64,000 nucleotides of DNA from Tenacibaculum jejuense (GTDB lineage: Bacteria > Bacteroidota > Bacteroidia > Flavobacteriales > Flavobacteriaceae). The stretch covers positions 3,563,001-3,627,000 of the forward strand of contig NZ_LT899436.1 in NCBI RefSeq assembly GCF_900198195.1. The letters are read 5' to 3'. The translations under genes were made by a program, and so were the position numbers. Below the pieces are notes generated by a model that did not search any database, was not told where the DNA came from, and was given only the letters and a program-made list of their open reading frames with translations. Below are positions 43,479 through 51,594 of the stretch, one piece after another; within the stretch, counting starts at the first letter, position 1, and every line of letters starts with the position of its first letter.

Positions 43479-44726
43479 TTAATTATTATCAGGAGATTCA
43501 CAGATCATTATTTTATTTTTCTCTACATATGCAACATATTCATTTGTTTTAATCTCAAAGAAATATGGATGAATGGCTTCATGCTCTGGTACTATTTTCG
43601 TGACTTTATTTTTATCAAAATCTATTTGCCAAATACATCGAAACATCATCCCACTATTATCAAAATACAAAATGTTTTTTCTAGTATGCCAACAAACTCC
43701 TCCGAACAAAAGCACATCTTTATCATGATCAGGATCACCATATAAATCGTCATCATAATATTTAAAAAATTGTTTTAAGTCAAAATCTATTTTTGATAAA
43801 TTATTAGATAAATTTCCTCCAGAGAAAATGATTTGACTATCATTTTTCCAATCAGATATATTAAAGAAATTTAATTCTTCTCCCCAGTAATCTACTACTT
43901 TTGTTTTATCTGGGCTAATTGCATAAATTGATAATGAAGATTCTACAATAGTGTTTGAAAATACCGTTGTATTAATTTTTCTTGGAGCCGTTTTTGTACC
44001 GATTAAATATTCATAAAATTCTTTTTCTGGTTTTTGATAAAAGTAAGTTTTATCCAACTCATTAATTTTATAATAATACAATCGACCGTCTTTTACAATT
44101 AAATTATCCATTTGTAATAACATAAACTCCTGCAAATGAGTTTCCTTATCTAAAGAAAGTTGGTACTCTGAATCTGAGTTAATCTTTGGTAATAAATTTA
44201 TGGTATCTATAACATGAAGTTTCTTGTTTTCATCTAGTTCATAAATAGTTCCTACTGGATTTTTAATATCAAACGGTTGTTGTACTCCCATAAAATAAAA
44301 TCGTAAGTGATTATTTATAATGGAAGTTCTAACATTATAAAGATATTCTCCTTTTTTTTCTGATGTATAATACGCTCCCCTTTTCCAATACTTATCATCA
44401 GAAGTTATTTTATAATTCAAAACTTTAGCATATTCAGAATTCATATTGCTAACTGTAGCATCAATCCCCCTAGCTATTTTATATAATTTAGATATAGAAT
44501 CTCGTTCTCTTTTTAGTTTTGTAACACTCTCTTTTACTTGTTCTAAACTTTCATTATTTGCTTTCTTTAGCTTTTCTATAATTACTTTTCGATCTTGTAT
44601 TTGATATTTCTGATTTGTTATTTCTTTTTCTAAACGTTCAATTTTTTCTAAATCTTCTTTTTTTGACTTTGTAGAACAACTAAAGATGATTAACATTATT
44701 ACTATTACAGTTGAAATTTGTTTCAT
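43479..44726 (-). CDS. Lipoprotein with coiled coil and beta-propeller-like C-terminal part
   Basis: A 415-aa lipoprotein (lipobox IIFSC, C17). Residues about 22-85 are a strong coiled coil (LEKIERLEKEITNQKYQI, then KLKKANNESLEQVKE). The remaining part contains repeated Trp/Tyr-rich segments such as WKNDSQIIFSGGNLS, LFGGVCWHTRKNILYFDNSG and CIWQIDFDKNKVTKIVPEHEA, which look like blades of a beta-propeller. The function is unknown. Its downstream neighbour is the 43035 secreted protein. Confidence 0.72.
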   Translation of the reverse strand: MKQISTVIVIMLIIFSCSTKSKKEDLEKIERLEKEITNQKYQIQDRKVIIEKLKKANNESLEQVKESVTKLKRERDSISKLYKIARGIDATVSNMNSEYAKVLNYKITSDDKYWKRGAYYTSEKKGEYLYNVRTSIINNHLRFYFMGVQQPFDIKNPVGTIYELDENKKLHVIDTINLLPKINSDSEYQLSLDKETHLQEFMLLQMDNLIVKDGRLYYYKINELDKTYFYQKPEKEFYEYLIGTKTAPRKINTTVFSNTIVESSLSIYAISPDKTKVVDYWGEELNFFNISDWKNDSQIIFSGGNLSNNLSKIDFDLKQFFKYYDDDLYGDPDHDKDVLLFGGVCWHTRKNILYFDNSGMMFRCIWQIDFDKNKVTKIVPEHEAIHPYFFEIKTNEYVAYVEKNKIMICESPDNN

Positions 44727-44781
44727 TTAAATGATATTTAGAAAAACATATTAAACAGTTAAAAATAAAATATATAAGCGA

Positions 44782-44815
44782 AAAGCAATCAGAATAATAC
44801 AATTCTGATTGCTTT
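44782..44815. terminator. Terminator between the M3 peptidase and the 43479 lipoprotein genes
   Basis: Perfect 14-bp stem (44782-44795 with 44802-44815), 6-nt loop. On the minus strand it ends the M3 peptidase transcript, although the T-run is interrupted (TTTCGC). Confidence 0.7.
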
Positions 44816-44865
44816 CAATTTATTTCTGCAAAGAAATAATCTTTTTGTGTTTTAAATTAGAGTTA

Positions 44866-46974
44866 CTATTTCAATCCTCTAGCCTGCAACATTGGTTCTG
44901 CTTTTGGATCGCGCCCTGCAAACACTTTATACATTTCAGCATAATCCATTGTGTTTCCTTTAGACAATACTTCTTTACGGAATTTATCTCCATTTGCACG
45001 AGTTAATAATCCGTTATTTTTAAACCAATCATAAGCATCGTGACTTAACATTTCTGTCCATAAATACGAATAATAACCTGAAGCATAACCTCCACTAAAT
45101 ATATGAGCAAAATAAGTAGATCTGTATCTTGGAGGGATTTGATCTATATTTAAATTCATTTTTTCTAAGGCTTCTTTTTCAAACTTTGCTACATCTTCGA
45201 TTTTTACATCTGTACCAATAGTATGCCATTGCATATCTAAATTTGATGAACATAAATTCTCTATAATCGAATATCCTTGATTAAAAGTACCTGCCGCTTT
45301 TATTTTTTTCAATAAAGTATCAGGAATTACTTCTCCAGTTTTATAATGTAAAGCATAGTTATTTAACACTTCTGGATGTGTGGCCCAATTTTCATTAAAC
45401 TGTGATGGAAACTCAACGAAATCTCTAGCTGTACTTGTTCCTGAAATTGAAGCATATTGCTGATCTCCAAAGAAACCATGTAATGCATGACCAAATTCGT
45501 GAAACATGGTTTCTACCTCATCAAAACTAATTAAAGCAGGCTCTCCTGCTGCTGGTTTTGGAGAATTACAAACATTGTAAATTACAGGTTTTTGATTACG
45601 TAATTTTGATTGTTTCACAAAAGGACTCATCCAAGCTCCTCCTCTTTTGCTATCTCTAGCAAAGAAATCACCATAAAACAAACCTAATTTACTTCCATCT
45701 TCTTCAAACAATTCGTACACTACAACATCTGGATGATAAACTGGTATGTCTTCACGCTTTTTGAATGTAATTCCGTATAATTTATTCGCTGCAAAAAAGA
45801 CTCCTTTTTCTAAAACATTATTAATTTCGAAATACTGTTTTACTTCTTCTTCATCTAAATTGTATTTAGATTTACGAACTTTCTCTGCATAATGATTCCA
45901 ATCGTATGGCGTTAATTCAAAATCTCCTCCTTCTTTATTAATCTCTGCTTGAATTTCTTTTATTTCTGAAGCTGCTTTTTCTAATGAACCTGGAATTAAG
46001 TTTTTAAACATTTCAAAAACTTTATCTGGTGTGCTTGCCATAGTTCCTTGCAAACTCCAACTTGCATAATTATCAAAACCTAAAATTTCAGCTTTTTTAG
46101 CTCTTAATTCTACCATTTGCTTTACTAAGTCTGAAGTATCGTAAGTTCCTCCTTCAGTTCTACAAATAGATTTTTTGAATAACTTTTCACGAAGTTCTCT
46201 ATTCTCTAATGTTTGTAAAGATGGTTGTTGTGTTGTATTAATTAATTGAATTTCATACTTCCCATCTTTCTCTATAGATTTAATCTTTTCTTCTGAAAAA
46301 CCTTTCAATTCACTTTTTTCAGCAACTACAACGCCTCCTTTTTTCATAGCATCTATCCCTTTTTTTCCAAAATCGTTAGATAAACTAGCTAATTGCGCAT
46401 TAATTGCTTTTAATTCTTCTTTTTTATCTTCTGATAAATTAGCTCCTGCTTTTACAAAATTCTTGTAGTATTCACTTACTAAATGTTTAGACTCTGGATC
46501 TAAATTTAAACTTTCTAAACTATTATAAACTGTTTTGATTCTTTCAAACAGCTTTGTATTCAATAAAATATTATCTCCATGTTTAGAAAATTTAGGCGCT
46601 AGTTCTTTTTGATTTTCACGAATAACATCATTCGTATGTGCACTAGTTAATGCAGAAAAAATAGCATTTACATTATCTAACGTTTTACTACTTTCTTCTA
46701 AAGCTAAGATTGTATTTTCAAAAGTTGGTGCTTCGGTATTGGATACTATTTTTGCAATTTCAGAATTTTGAACTTCCATTCCTTTTAAAATAGCAGGCAT
46801 AAAATGCTCATTCTTTATTTTGGTGAAATCTGGAGCTCCATAATCTAAACTACTTTTTACTAATAAAGGATTTTCAGAAGTACTCATATCTTCGGTATTT
46901 TCTTTTTTGGATTCTTTTGTATTACAGCTAAATGTAAGGGCTAGCACTGTAACGATTAGTATATGTTTTTTCAT
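44866..46974 (-). CDS. dcp: M3-family metallopeptidase, Dcp-like lipoprotein
   Basis: A 702-aa oligopeptidase lipoprotein (lipobox LTFSC, C17) of family M3, closest in layout to peptidyl-dipeptidase Dcp and oligopeptidase A. The zinc motif is H492-EFG-H496 in VETMFHEFGHALHGFF, and the C-terminal substrate-binding segment reads FAHIFSGGYASGYYSYLWTEMLS. It cleaves short peptides. The lipoprotein anchor places it in the periplasm rather than the cytoplasm where Dcp of enterobacteria is found. It is the last gene of the nadC-led operon. Confidence 0.93.
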   Translation of the reverse strand: MKKHILIVTVLALTFSCNTKESKKENTEDMSTSENPLLVKSSLDYGAPDFTKIKNEHFMPAILKGMEVQNSEIAKIVSNTEAPTFENTILALEESSKTLDNVNAIFSALTSAHTNDVIRENQKELAPKFSKHGDNILLNTKLFERIKTVYNSLESLNLDPESKHLVSEYYKNFVKAGANLSEDKKEELKAINAQLASLSNDFGKKGIDAMKKGGVVVAEKSELKGFSEEKIKSIEKDGKYEIQLINTTQQPSLQTLENRELREKLFKKSICRTEGGTYDTSDLVKQMVELRAKKAEILGFDNYASWSLQGTMASTPDKVFEMFKNLIPGSLEKAASEIKEIQAEINKEGGDFELTPYDWNHYAEKVRKSKYNLDEEEVKQYFEINNVLEKGVFFAANKLYGITFKKREDIPVYHPDVVVYELFEEDGSKLGLFYGDFFARDSKRGGAWMSPFVKQSKLRNQKPVIYNVCNSPKPAAGEPALISFDEVETMFHEFGHALHGFFGDQQYASISGTSTARDFVEFPSQFNENWATHPEVLNNYALHYKTGEVIPDTLLKKIKAAGTFNQGYSIIENLCSSNLDMQWHTIGTDVKIEDVAKFEKEALEKMNLNIDQIPPRYRSTYFAHIFSGGYASGYYSYLWTEMLSHDAYDWFKNNGLLTRANGDKFRKEVLSKGNTMDYAEMYKVFAGRDPKAEPMLQARGLK

Positions 46975-46983
46975 GTTGGATTG

Positions 46984-47604
46984 TTATTTAAGTTTATCAA
47001 TTAAATTACCTGTTAAATTTTGAAGATTTTCCGTGATTTTTTCAATCGGCCAATCCCACCATTTTAACATTAACAATTTATCAATAGTTTCTTCATTGAA
47101 ACGTTTCTTTATTTCTTTCGCTGGATTCCCTCCTACAATTGTATAAGGAGGAACATCTTTAATCACTGTTGAATTTGTAGCAATTATAGCTCCATCTCCA
47201 ATGGTAACTCCAGCCATTATTGTTGCATTATGACCGATCCAAACATCATTACCAACAATAACATTTCCTTTATTTGGATATGACTTTCCTTCCATTGATT
47301 TCTCCCAACCGTTTCCAAAAATTGCAAAAGGATATGTAGAAACTGCATCAGTTAAATGATTTGCTCCGTTCATGATAAAACTAACTCCTGAAGCAATCAT
47401 ACAAAACTTACCAATGATTAGTTGATCTCCTGTAAAATCAAAATGATATTTTACATTTTTTTCAAAATTCTCGACATTTTCAAAATCATCGTAATAGGTA
47501 TAATCCCCAACAATAATATTGGGATTTTTAATTACATTTTTCAGAAAACATAATTTATCATAATTCGGTAAAGGAAAAATTTCGTCTTTATTTGGGCCTT
47601 GCAT
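46984..47604 (-). CDS. Vat/CatB-like xenobiotic O-acetyltransferase
   Basis: A 206-aa left-handed beta-helix acetyltransferase. Hexapeptide repeats are clear in VIVGNDVWIGHNATIMAGVTIGDGAIIATN (shown in part) and the motif GGNPAKEIKKRF follows. The likely catalytic His83 lies in MNGANHLTD, equivalent to the Vat active site. Length and N-terminus (MQGPNKDEIFPLPNYDKL) match streptogramin A acetyltransferases (VatD type). It could inactivate streptogramin A, but chromosomal homologues often have other natural substrates. It shares 1 nt with the upstream gene and lies 9 bp before the M3 peptidase gene. Confidence 0.88.
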   Translation of the reverse strand: MQGPNKDEIFPLPNYDKLCFLKNVIKNPNIIVGDYTYYDDFENVENFEKNVKYHFDFTGDQLIIGKFCMIASGVSFIMNGANHLTDAVSTYPFAIFGNGWEKSMEGKSYPNKGNVIVGNDVWIGHNATIMAGVTIGDGAIIATNSTVIKDVPPYTIVGGNPAKEIKKRFNEETIDKLLMLKWWDWPIEKITENLQNLTGNLIDKLK

Positions 47605-48065
47605 TACGTTCTAGATTTTACTAAATACTGTTTTTTTGATATGATTAGGGTTGTTTTTCTGTCACAACCTCCAAAAAAGTTTGACAAAACATATATCGTT
47701 CTTTTGTTTACTTTTATCTTTAAAACATAATTTCTATTTAAACCTTCTATTGTTGTGAACTTAATCACACGATTTGTAGAATCATAATCTGTATAAACCG
47801 TATTTCTTAGTATTGGTGGTAAATTATTAATATTAAAATTTTCAAACTCGAAATTTTTTAATTGTTTTTCATCCAATAGCACACCATAATAATAGTCTTG
47901 ATTATGATCTGTAGAACTTTTCTTTATTTGTAGAATTTCATACGTTATTTCTTCTGTATTTGTTTCAGTTTTAATCTCGAATCTAAATATTCCAGATCCG
48001 CAAGCTTGAGAAAAAACACCAAACTGAGAAATAAATATGTACATAAGTAAGAAACTTCTTACCAT
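47604..48065 (-). CDS. Exported protein of unknown function
   Basis: A 153-aa protein with an N-terminal signal peptide (MVRSFLLMYIFISQFGVFSQ). The mature part starts with ACGSG and is mainly beta-strands, with a second Cys near residue 133 (FFGGCDRKTTLII) that could pair with the first. I do not recognise a family. It sits 3 bp after nadC and overlaps the Vat-like gene by 1 nt, so it is part of that operon. There is no evidence for a link with NAD synthesis. Confidence 0.68.
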   Translation of the reverse strand: MVRSFLLMYIFISQFGVFSQACGSGIFRFEIKTETNTEEITYEILQIKKSSTDHNQDYYYGVLLDEKQLKNFEFENFNINNLPPILRNTVYTDYDSTNRVIKFTTIEGLNRNYVLKIKVNKRTIYVLSNFFGGCDRKTTLIISKKQYLVKSRT

Positions 48066-48068
48066 AAA

Positions 48069-48929
48069 CTATTCTACAGCTTTTAAACTTAAATCTAAAT
48101 TATAAACAGAATGTGTTAACGCTCCTGAAGAGATAAAATCAACACCACACTCGGCGTATTTACGAATAGTTTTTTCATTGATTCCTCCAGAACTTTCAGT
48201 TAAACATTGATCACCAATAAGTGCTACGGCTTTTCTTGTATCATCATAATTAAAGTTATCTATTAAAATCCTGTACACTCCTTCATTGGATAAAATTTCT
48301 TTGATTTCATCTAAATTTCTAGCTTCTACTATAATTTTAATATCTAAATTTTTCTCTGCTAAATAAGCTTTCGTTTTTGTGATGGCTTGTGTAATTCCAC
48401 CAGCGAAGTCGATATGATTGTCTTTAATCATCACCATATCATATAATGCAAAACGATGGTTTTCTCCTCCTCCAATTTTTACTGCCCATTTTTCTAGTGC
48501 TCTAATACCTGGAGTTGTTTTACGCGTGTCTAACACTTTTGTTTTGGTTCCTTCTAACAATCCCATGAAATAGGCTGTTTTGGTTGCTATAGCACTCATA
48601 CGCTGCATTGCATTTAAAACTAAGCGTTCAGCTTGAAGTATTGATTGAGATTTTCCTGAGACATAAAAAACGATATCTCCATACTTTACTTTCTCTCCAT
48701 CATTTATTAAAGTTTCTACTTTTAAATCTTTGTCCACATAAGCAAAAACTTGTTTTGCAAATGCTACACCAGCAATTATTCCTTCATCTTTTACCAATAA
48801 TTTAGCTTTTCCTGTGGCTTCTTCAGGGATACAAGATAAAGATGTATGATCTCCTTCTCCAACATCTTCACGGATTGCATTTGCTATAATTAACTCTAGT
48901 TCTTTATTAAATTGTTCTTGAGGTATCAT
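48069..48929 (-). CDS. nadC: Nicotinate-nucleotide pyrophosphorylase (carboxylating)
   Basis: NadC makes nicotinate mononucleotide from quinolinate and PRPP in de novo NAD synthesis. I used the ATG at 48927-48929 (286 aa), which gives the usual N-terminus ahead of REDVGEGDHTSLSCIP; the longer frame from 48971 would begin within a palindrome. Motifs include ERLVLNAMQRMSAIAT, LDTRKTTPGIRALEKWAVKIGGGENHR (shown up to the RALEKW region), MIKDNHI and the final SSGGINEKTI. It heads an operon with an unknown gene, the Vat-like gene and the M3 peptidase gene. Confidence 0.95.
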   Translation of the reverse strand: MIPQEQFNKELELIIANAIREDVGEGDHTSLSCIPEEATGKAKLLVKDEGIIAGVAFAKQVFAYVDKDLKVETLINDGEKVKYGDIVFYVSGKSQSILQAERLVLNAMQRMSAIATKTAYFMGLLEGTKTKVLDTRKTTPGIRALEKWAVKIGGGENHRFALYDMVMIKDNHIDFAGGITQAITKTKAYLAEKNLDIKIIVEARNLDEIKEILSNEGVYRILIDNFNYDDTRKAVALIGDQCLTESSGGINEKTIRKYAECGVDFISSGALTHSVYNLDLSLKAVE

Positions 48930-48934
48930 ATAAA

Positions 48935-48978
48935 TTTTATTATAGAGGTAAAAATAATGTTTTACCTCCATAATAAAA
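48935..48978 (-). repeat. Long inverted repeat in the nadC leader
   Basis: 19-bp arms (48935-48953 and 48960-48978) with one mismatch and a 6-nt centre; core GAGGTAAAA / TTTTACCTC. The arms end in ATAATAAAA on the 3' side in both directions, so it lacks a terminator U-run. It ends 5 nt before the nadC ATG and could be an operator or an RNA hairpin covering the ribosome-binding region. Confidence 0.55.
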
Positions 48979-49007
48979 ATTCAACTCGAACTATTAACTT
49001 TATAAAA

Positions 49008-50402
49008 CTATGAAATAAACTCGTCTCCGTAGTAATAGAATAAAATACTTAATAAGAATTTTGATCTCCTTATTCTTCCTCTCATTGCATAATGTTCTGC
49101 TCTCTTACATAAGAATTGAACAGCTCTCTCTTCTGGGAATTGCTTTTTAAATTTGTAGATGTAATATGGAATTCTTAAATCTTCTTTACGATATTTTACC
49201 GCTGTATACTCTTGTAATTTTTCTAAATGCGCGAAACCAAATTCTTCTGTAGGTTCAATCATTGTTCCTTCACCGAAATCATTCCACGTTGCTATTTGAA
49301 TGAAATCTGTTTTTTGGCTTCTTGACTCAAGAAAAGATTCTTCAAAAGTTTGTAAACCATTATCTTCAAGTTCCCATTCATAAGCTTCAGTAGATCTCCA
49401 TCCGCCTTCTTTATAAAAATCATTAAACCTTGGATAAGCTACACCTCCTACAACTTCATCTCTAAAGCTTGCTTCAAAATCATAATAACCTCTAAGTGTT
49501 TGCATATGATCTTTGTCTATCCAAGCATATTCTCCAGAACAAATATCATTTCCTATAACTTCTCTTGCGTTCCATAATGTAAGCACTTTACTTTGCTTTA
49601 CTACTGGTTTTAAAATTTCTTGCCAATCTGATGACTCTGTAATGTAATTAGGTCCAAAAATCATTAACATTTTCTTTCCTTGTACTTTGATATAATTTCT
49701 TTTTTTGAAGTAATTTCTTTTTATGTATTTGATATCTCTTTTAGCTTGATTTAATTGAATATTAGATAATCCTCTACCTTGTTCACTCACAACTCTATCT
49801 TCATACATTACGGCAAACTTCATTTTTGTCTTATCTAATTCTGGAATAAAACTATTCATTCCGTTTTTTATAAGTTCAAAATCCAAAACATCTCTAGCAC
49901 CATACCAATCGAAAATAACTCCGTCTACGCCACTTAGTTTCATTAGTAACAAGTGGTATTTTTGTAAGTCGACATCGTTTGTTGAATAAGGACCAATTTT
50001 AGGATAATAGTGTGAAGCAATTTCTCTTTTTCCATTAGCATCTACAAGATCAGGATTTTTGTTTGTCATAGTCCAATGCTGTCCCCAGAATCCGTCTGTA
50101 TTTTTAGACTGAAACCAAGGCATGTAGTGTACATATATTTTTTTTCCTCTTCTTGTTGAACCTCCACGTTGTTGAAGTTCATTACTCACATTTACTATTG
50201 GTGTATTTTCTTCTTCATTTATAACTTTTTGTAAGTCATAATCTTCTTTTTCAAAATTCCAATTTTCGTAGAATTTCTTTTCAGTTGTTTTTTGTTGTTT
50301 TGTTGACTGTTGTGTAGTCTCTTGCACTAAATAATCTTCTGAGCATGAAGTTAGTAAAAAGCTCAATAAGATTATTATGCAATTCATTGGGGGGAATCTC
50401 AT
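49008..50402 (-). CDS. GH99/GH71-like glycoside hydrolase lipoprotein
   Basis: A 464-aa lipoprotein (lipobox LLTSC, C20; a start at Met6 is equally possible). After a Gln/Thr-rich linker comes a (beta/alpha)8 domain of the GH71/GH99-like group: YVHYMPWFQSKNTDGFWGQHW, IGPYSTNDVDLQKYHLLLMK, VDGVIFDWYGARDVLD, FAVMYEDR and ATWNDFGEGTMIEPTEEFGF. GH99 enzymes are endo-alpha-mannosidases or mannanases; GH71 acts on alpha-1,3-glucan. The acidic residues in YEDR and NDFGEGT are candidate catalytic groups. The gene stands alone, divergent from rlmH. Confidence 0.85.
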   Translation of the reverse strand: MRFPPMNCIIILLSFLLTSCSEDYLVQETTQQSTKQQKTTEKKFYENWNFEKEDYDLQKVINEEENTPIVNVSNELQQRGGSTRRGKKIYVHYMPWFQSKNTDGFWGQHWTMTNKNPDLVDANGKREIASHYYPKIGPYSTNDVDLQKYHLLLMKLSGVDGVIFDWYGARDVLDFELIKNGMNSFIPELDKTKMKFAVMYEDRVVSEQGRGLSNIQLNQAKRDIKYIKRNYFKKRNYIKVQGKKMLMIFGPNYITESSDWQEILKPVVKQSKVLTLWNAREVIGNDICSGEYAWIDKDHMQTLRGYYDFEASFRDEVVGGVAYPRFNDFYKEGGWRSTEAYEWELEDNGLQTFEESFLESRSQKTDFIQIATWNDFGEGTMIEPTEEFGFAHLEKLQEYTAVKYRKEDLRIPYYIYKFKKQFPEERAVQFLCKRAEHYAMRGRIRRSKFLLSILFYYYGDEFIS

Positions 50403-50485
50403 AATAATTAGTATTCAAATGTTTACGTCTTAAAATTATTTATTTGATTCTTAAAATAAACAGGAAATTAACTGATTTTTTGATT

Positions 50486-50493
50486 TAGATTTG
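50486..50493 (+). promoter_or_regulatory. -7 promoter element of rlmH
   Basis: TAGATTTG, an exact TAnnTTTG box, 16 bp before the rlmH ATG. No clear -33 element is seen at the expected distance. Confidence 0.55.
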
Positions 50494-50509
50494 CCCAAAA
50501 TCGTTAAAC

Positions 50510-50983
50510 ATGAAAATTAAATTACTTGCTGTAGGAAAAACTGATGATAAAAATTTAATTCAGTTAATCGATGTTTATCAAAAAAGATTAAAACATTATG
50601 TTAAGTTTGAAATAGAAGTTATTCCTGATATTAAGAATGCTAAAAATCTTTCGGAAGCACAACAGAAAGAAAAAGAAGGCGAACTTATACTTTCAAAACT
50701 TCAAAATACAGATCAATTGATACTTTTAGATGATAAAGGAAAACATTATACTTCTATTGAGTTTTCTAATTTTTTACAAAAAAAAATGAACTCTGGAATT
50801 AAACAATTGGTTTTAGTTATTGGTGGGCCCTATGGTTTCTCTGATGCTGTGTATAAAAAAGCGAATGGAAAATTATCTTTATCGAAAATGACATTTTCTC
50901 ATCAAATGATTCGTTTATTTATTGTTGAACAAATTTATCGTGGTTATACTATTCTTAAAAATGAACCTTATCATCATGAATAA
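50510..50983 (+). CDS. rlmH: 23S rRNA (pseudouridine1915-N3)-methyltransferase RlmH
   Basis: RlmH is a small SPOUT methyltransferase that methylates pseudouridine 1915 in helix 69 of 23S rRNA. The 157-aa length is standard. The SPOUT knot is visible in [34 protein letters not shown] (first 20 residues quoted elsewhere as [14 protein letters not shown]) and the C-terminal [17 protein letters not shown], which binds SAM and RNA. The start [13 protein letters not shown] is typical. It is followed by a separate promoter for rdgB. Confidence 0.96.
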   Translation: MKIKLLAVGKTDDKNLIQLIDVYQKRLKHYVKFEIEVIPDIKNAKNLSEAQQKEKEGELILSKLQNTDQLILLDDKGKHYTSIEFSNFLQKKMNSGIKQLVLVIGGPYGFSDAVYKKANGKLSLSKMTFSHQMIRLFIVEQIYRGYTILKNEPYHHE

Positions 50984-50989
50984 AAAACA

Positions 50990-50997
50990 TACTTTTG
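50990..50997 (+). promoter_or_regulatory. -7 promoter element of rdgB
   Basis: TACTTTTG, an exact box, 18 bp before the ATG at 51016. The TTG at 50995, which would extend the frame, is inside it. Confidence 0.6.
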
Positions 50998-51015
50998 CTT
51001 CATATAATTTTAGTT

Positions 51016-51594
51016 ATGAAACTAGTTTTTGCTACCAATAATTTAAATAAATTAAAAGAAGTTCAAGAAATGTTACCTAAATCAATTGAACTTTTATCTT
51101 TAAAAGACATTAATTGTTTTGAAGAAATAGAAGAGACAGCTACAACCTTGGAAGGCAATGCAAAAATTAAAGCCAATCATATCTCTGAGAATTACAATTA
51201 TAATTGTTTTGCTGATGATACAGGCTTAGAAGTAGATGCTCTATATGGTGAACCGGGAGTTTATTCTGCAAGATATGCAGGCGAACCTGCTAATGCCGAG
51301 AACAATATGACTAAACTTCTGAAAAATCTTGAAAATAAAACCAATAGAACTGCTCAATTCAGAACATCTATTTGTTTGAACTTAAACGGTGAGCAATTCC
51401 TTTTTGATGGTATTTGTAAAGGTGATATTTTAACTAATAGAAAAGGAGAAAAAGGCTTTGGCTACGATCCTGTTTTTCAACCTAAAGGATACCAAAAATC
51501 ATTTGCACAAATGAGTTCTGAAGCTAAAAATAAAATAAGTCATAGAGGACTGGCAATTCAAAAACTTGTTGAGTTTCTTAAAAAAACATATTAA
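51016..51594 (+). CDS. rdgB: dITP/XTP pyrophosphatase (RdgB/HAM1)
   Basis: RdgB hydrolyses dITP, ITP and XTP to the monophosphates, keeping deaminated purines out of DNA. The ATG at 51016 gives 192 aa starting [16 protein letters not shown], the usual N-terminus with the substrate-binding TNNxxK motif. [24 protein letters not shown] (metal Asp within [10 protein letters not shown]), [11 protein letters not shown] and SHRGLAI follow. The permease gene starts at the very next base after its TAA, so the importer genes are probably expressed from the same promoter. Confidence 0.95.
   Translation: MKLVFATNNLNKLKEVQEMLPKSIELLSLKDINCFEEIEETATTLEGNAKIKANHISENYNYNCFADDTGLEVDALYGEPGVYSARYAGEPANAENNMTKLLKNLENKTNRTAQFRTSICLNLNGEQFLFDGICKGDILTNRKGEKGFGYDPVFQPKGYQKSFAQMSSEAKNKISHRGLAIQKLVEFLKKTY

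Noticed and set aside
46984..47604. Recently acquired resistance gene
   Set aside because: No insertion sequence, integron or composition shift is visible, and it is tightly embedded in an operon.
50995..51015. Extended TTG start of rdgB
   Set aside because: It lies in the TACTTTTG box; the ATG at 51016 yields the family N-terminus MKLVFATNN.
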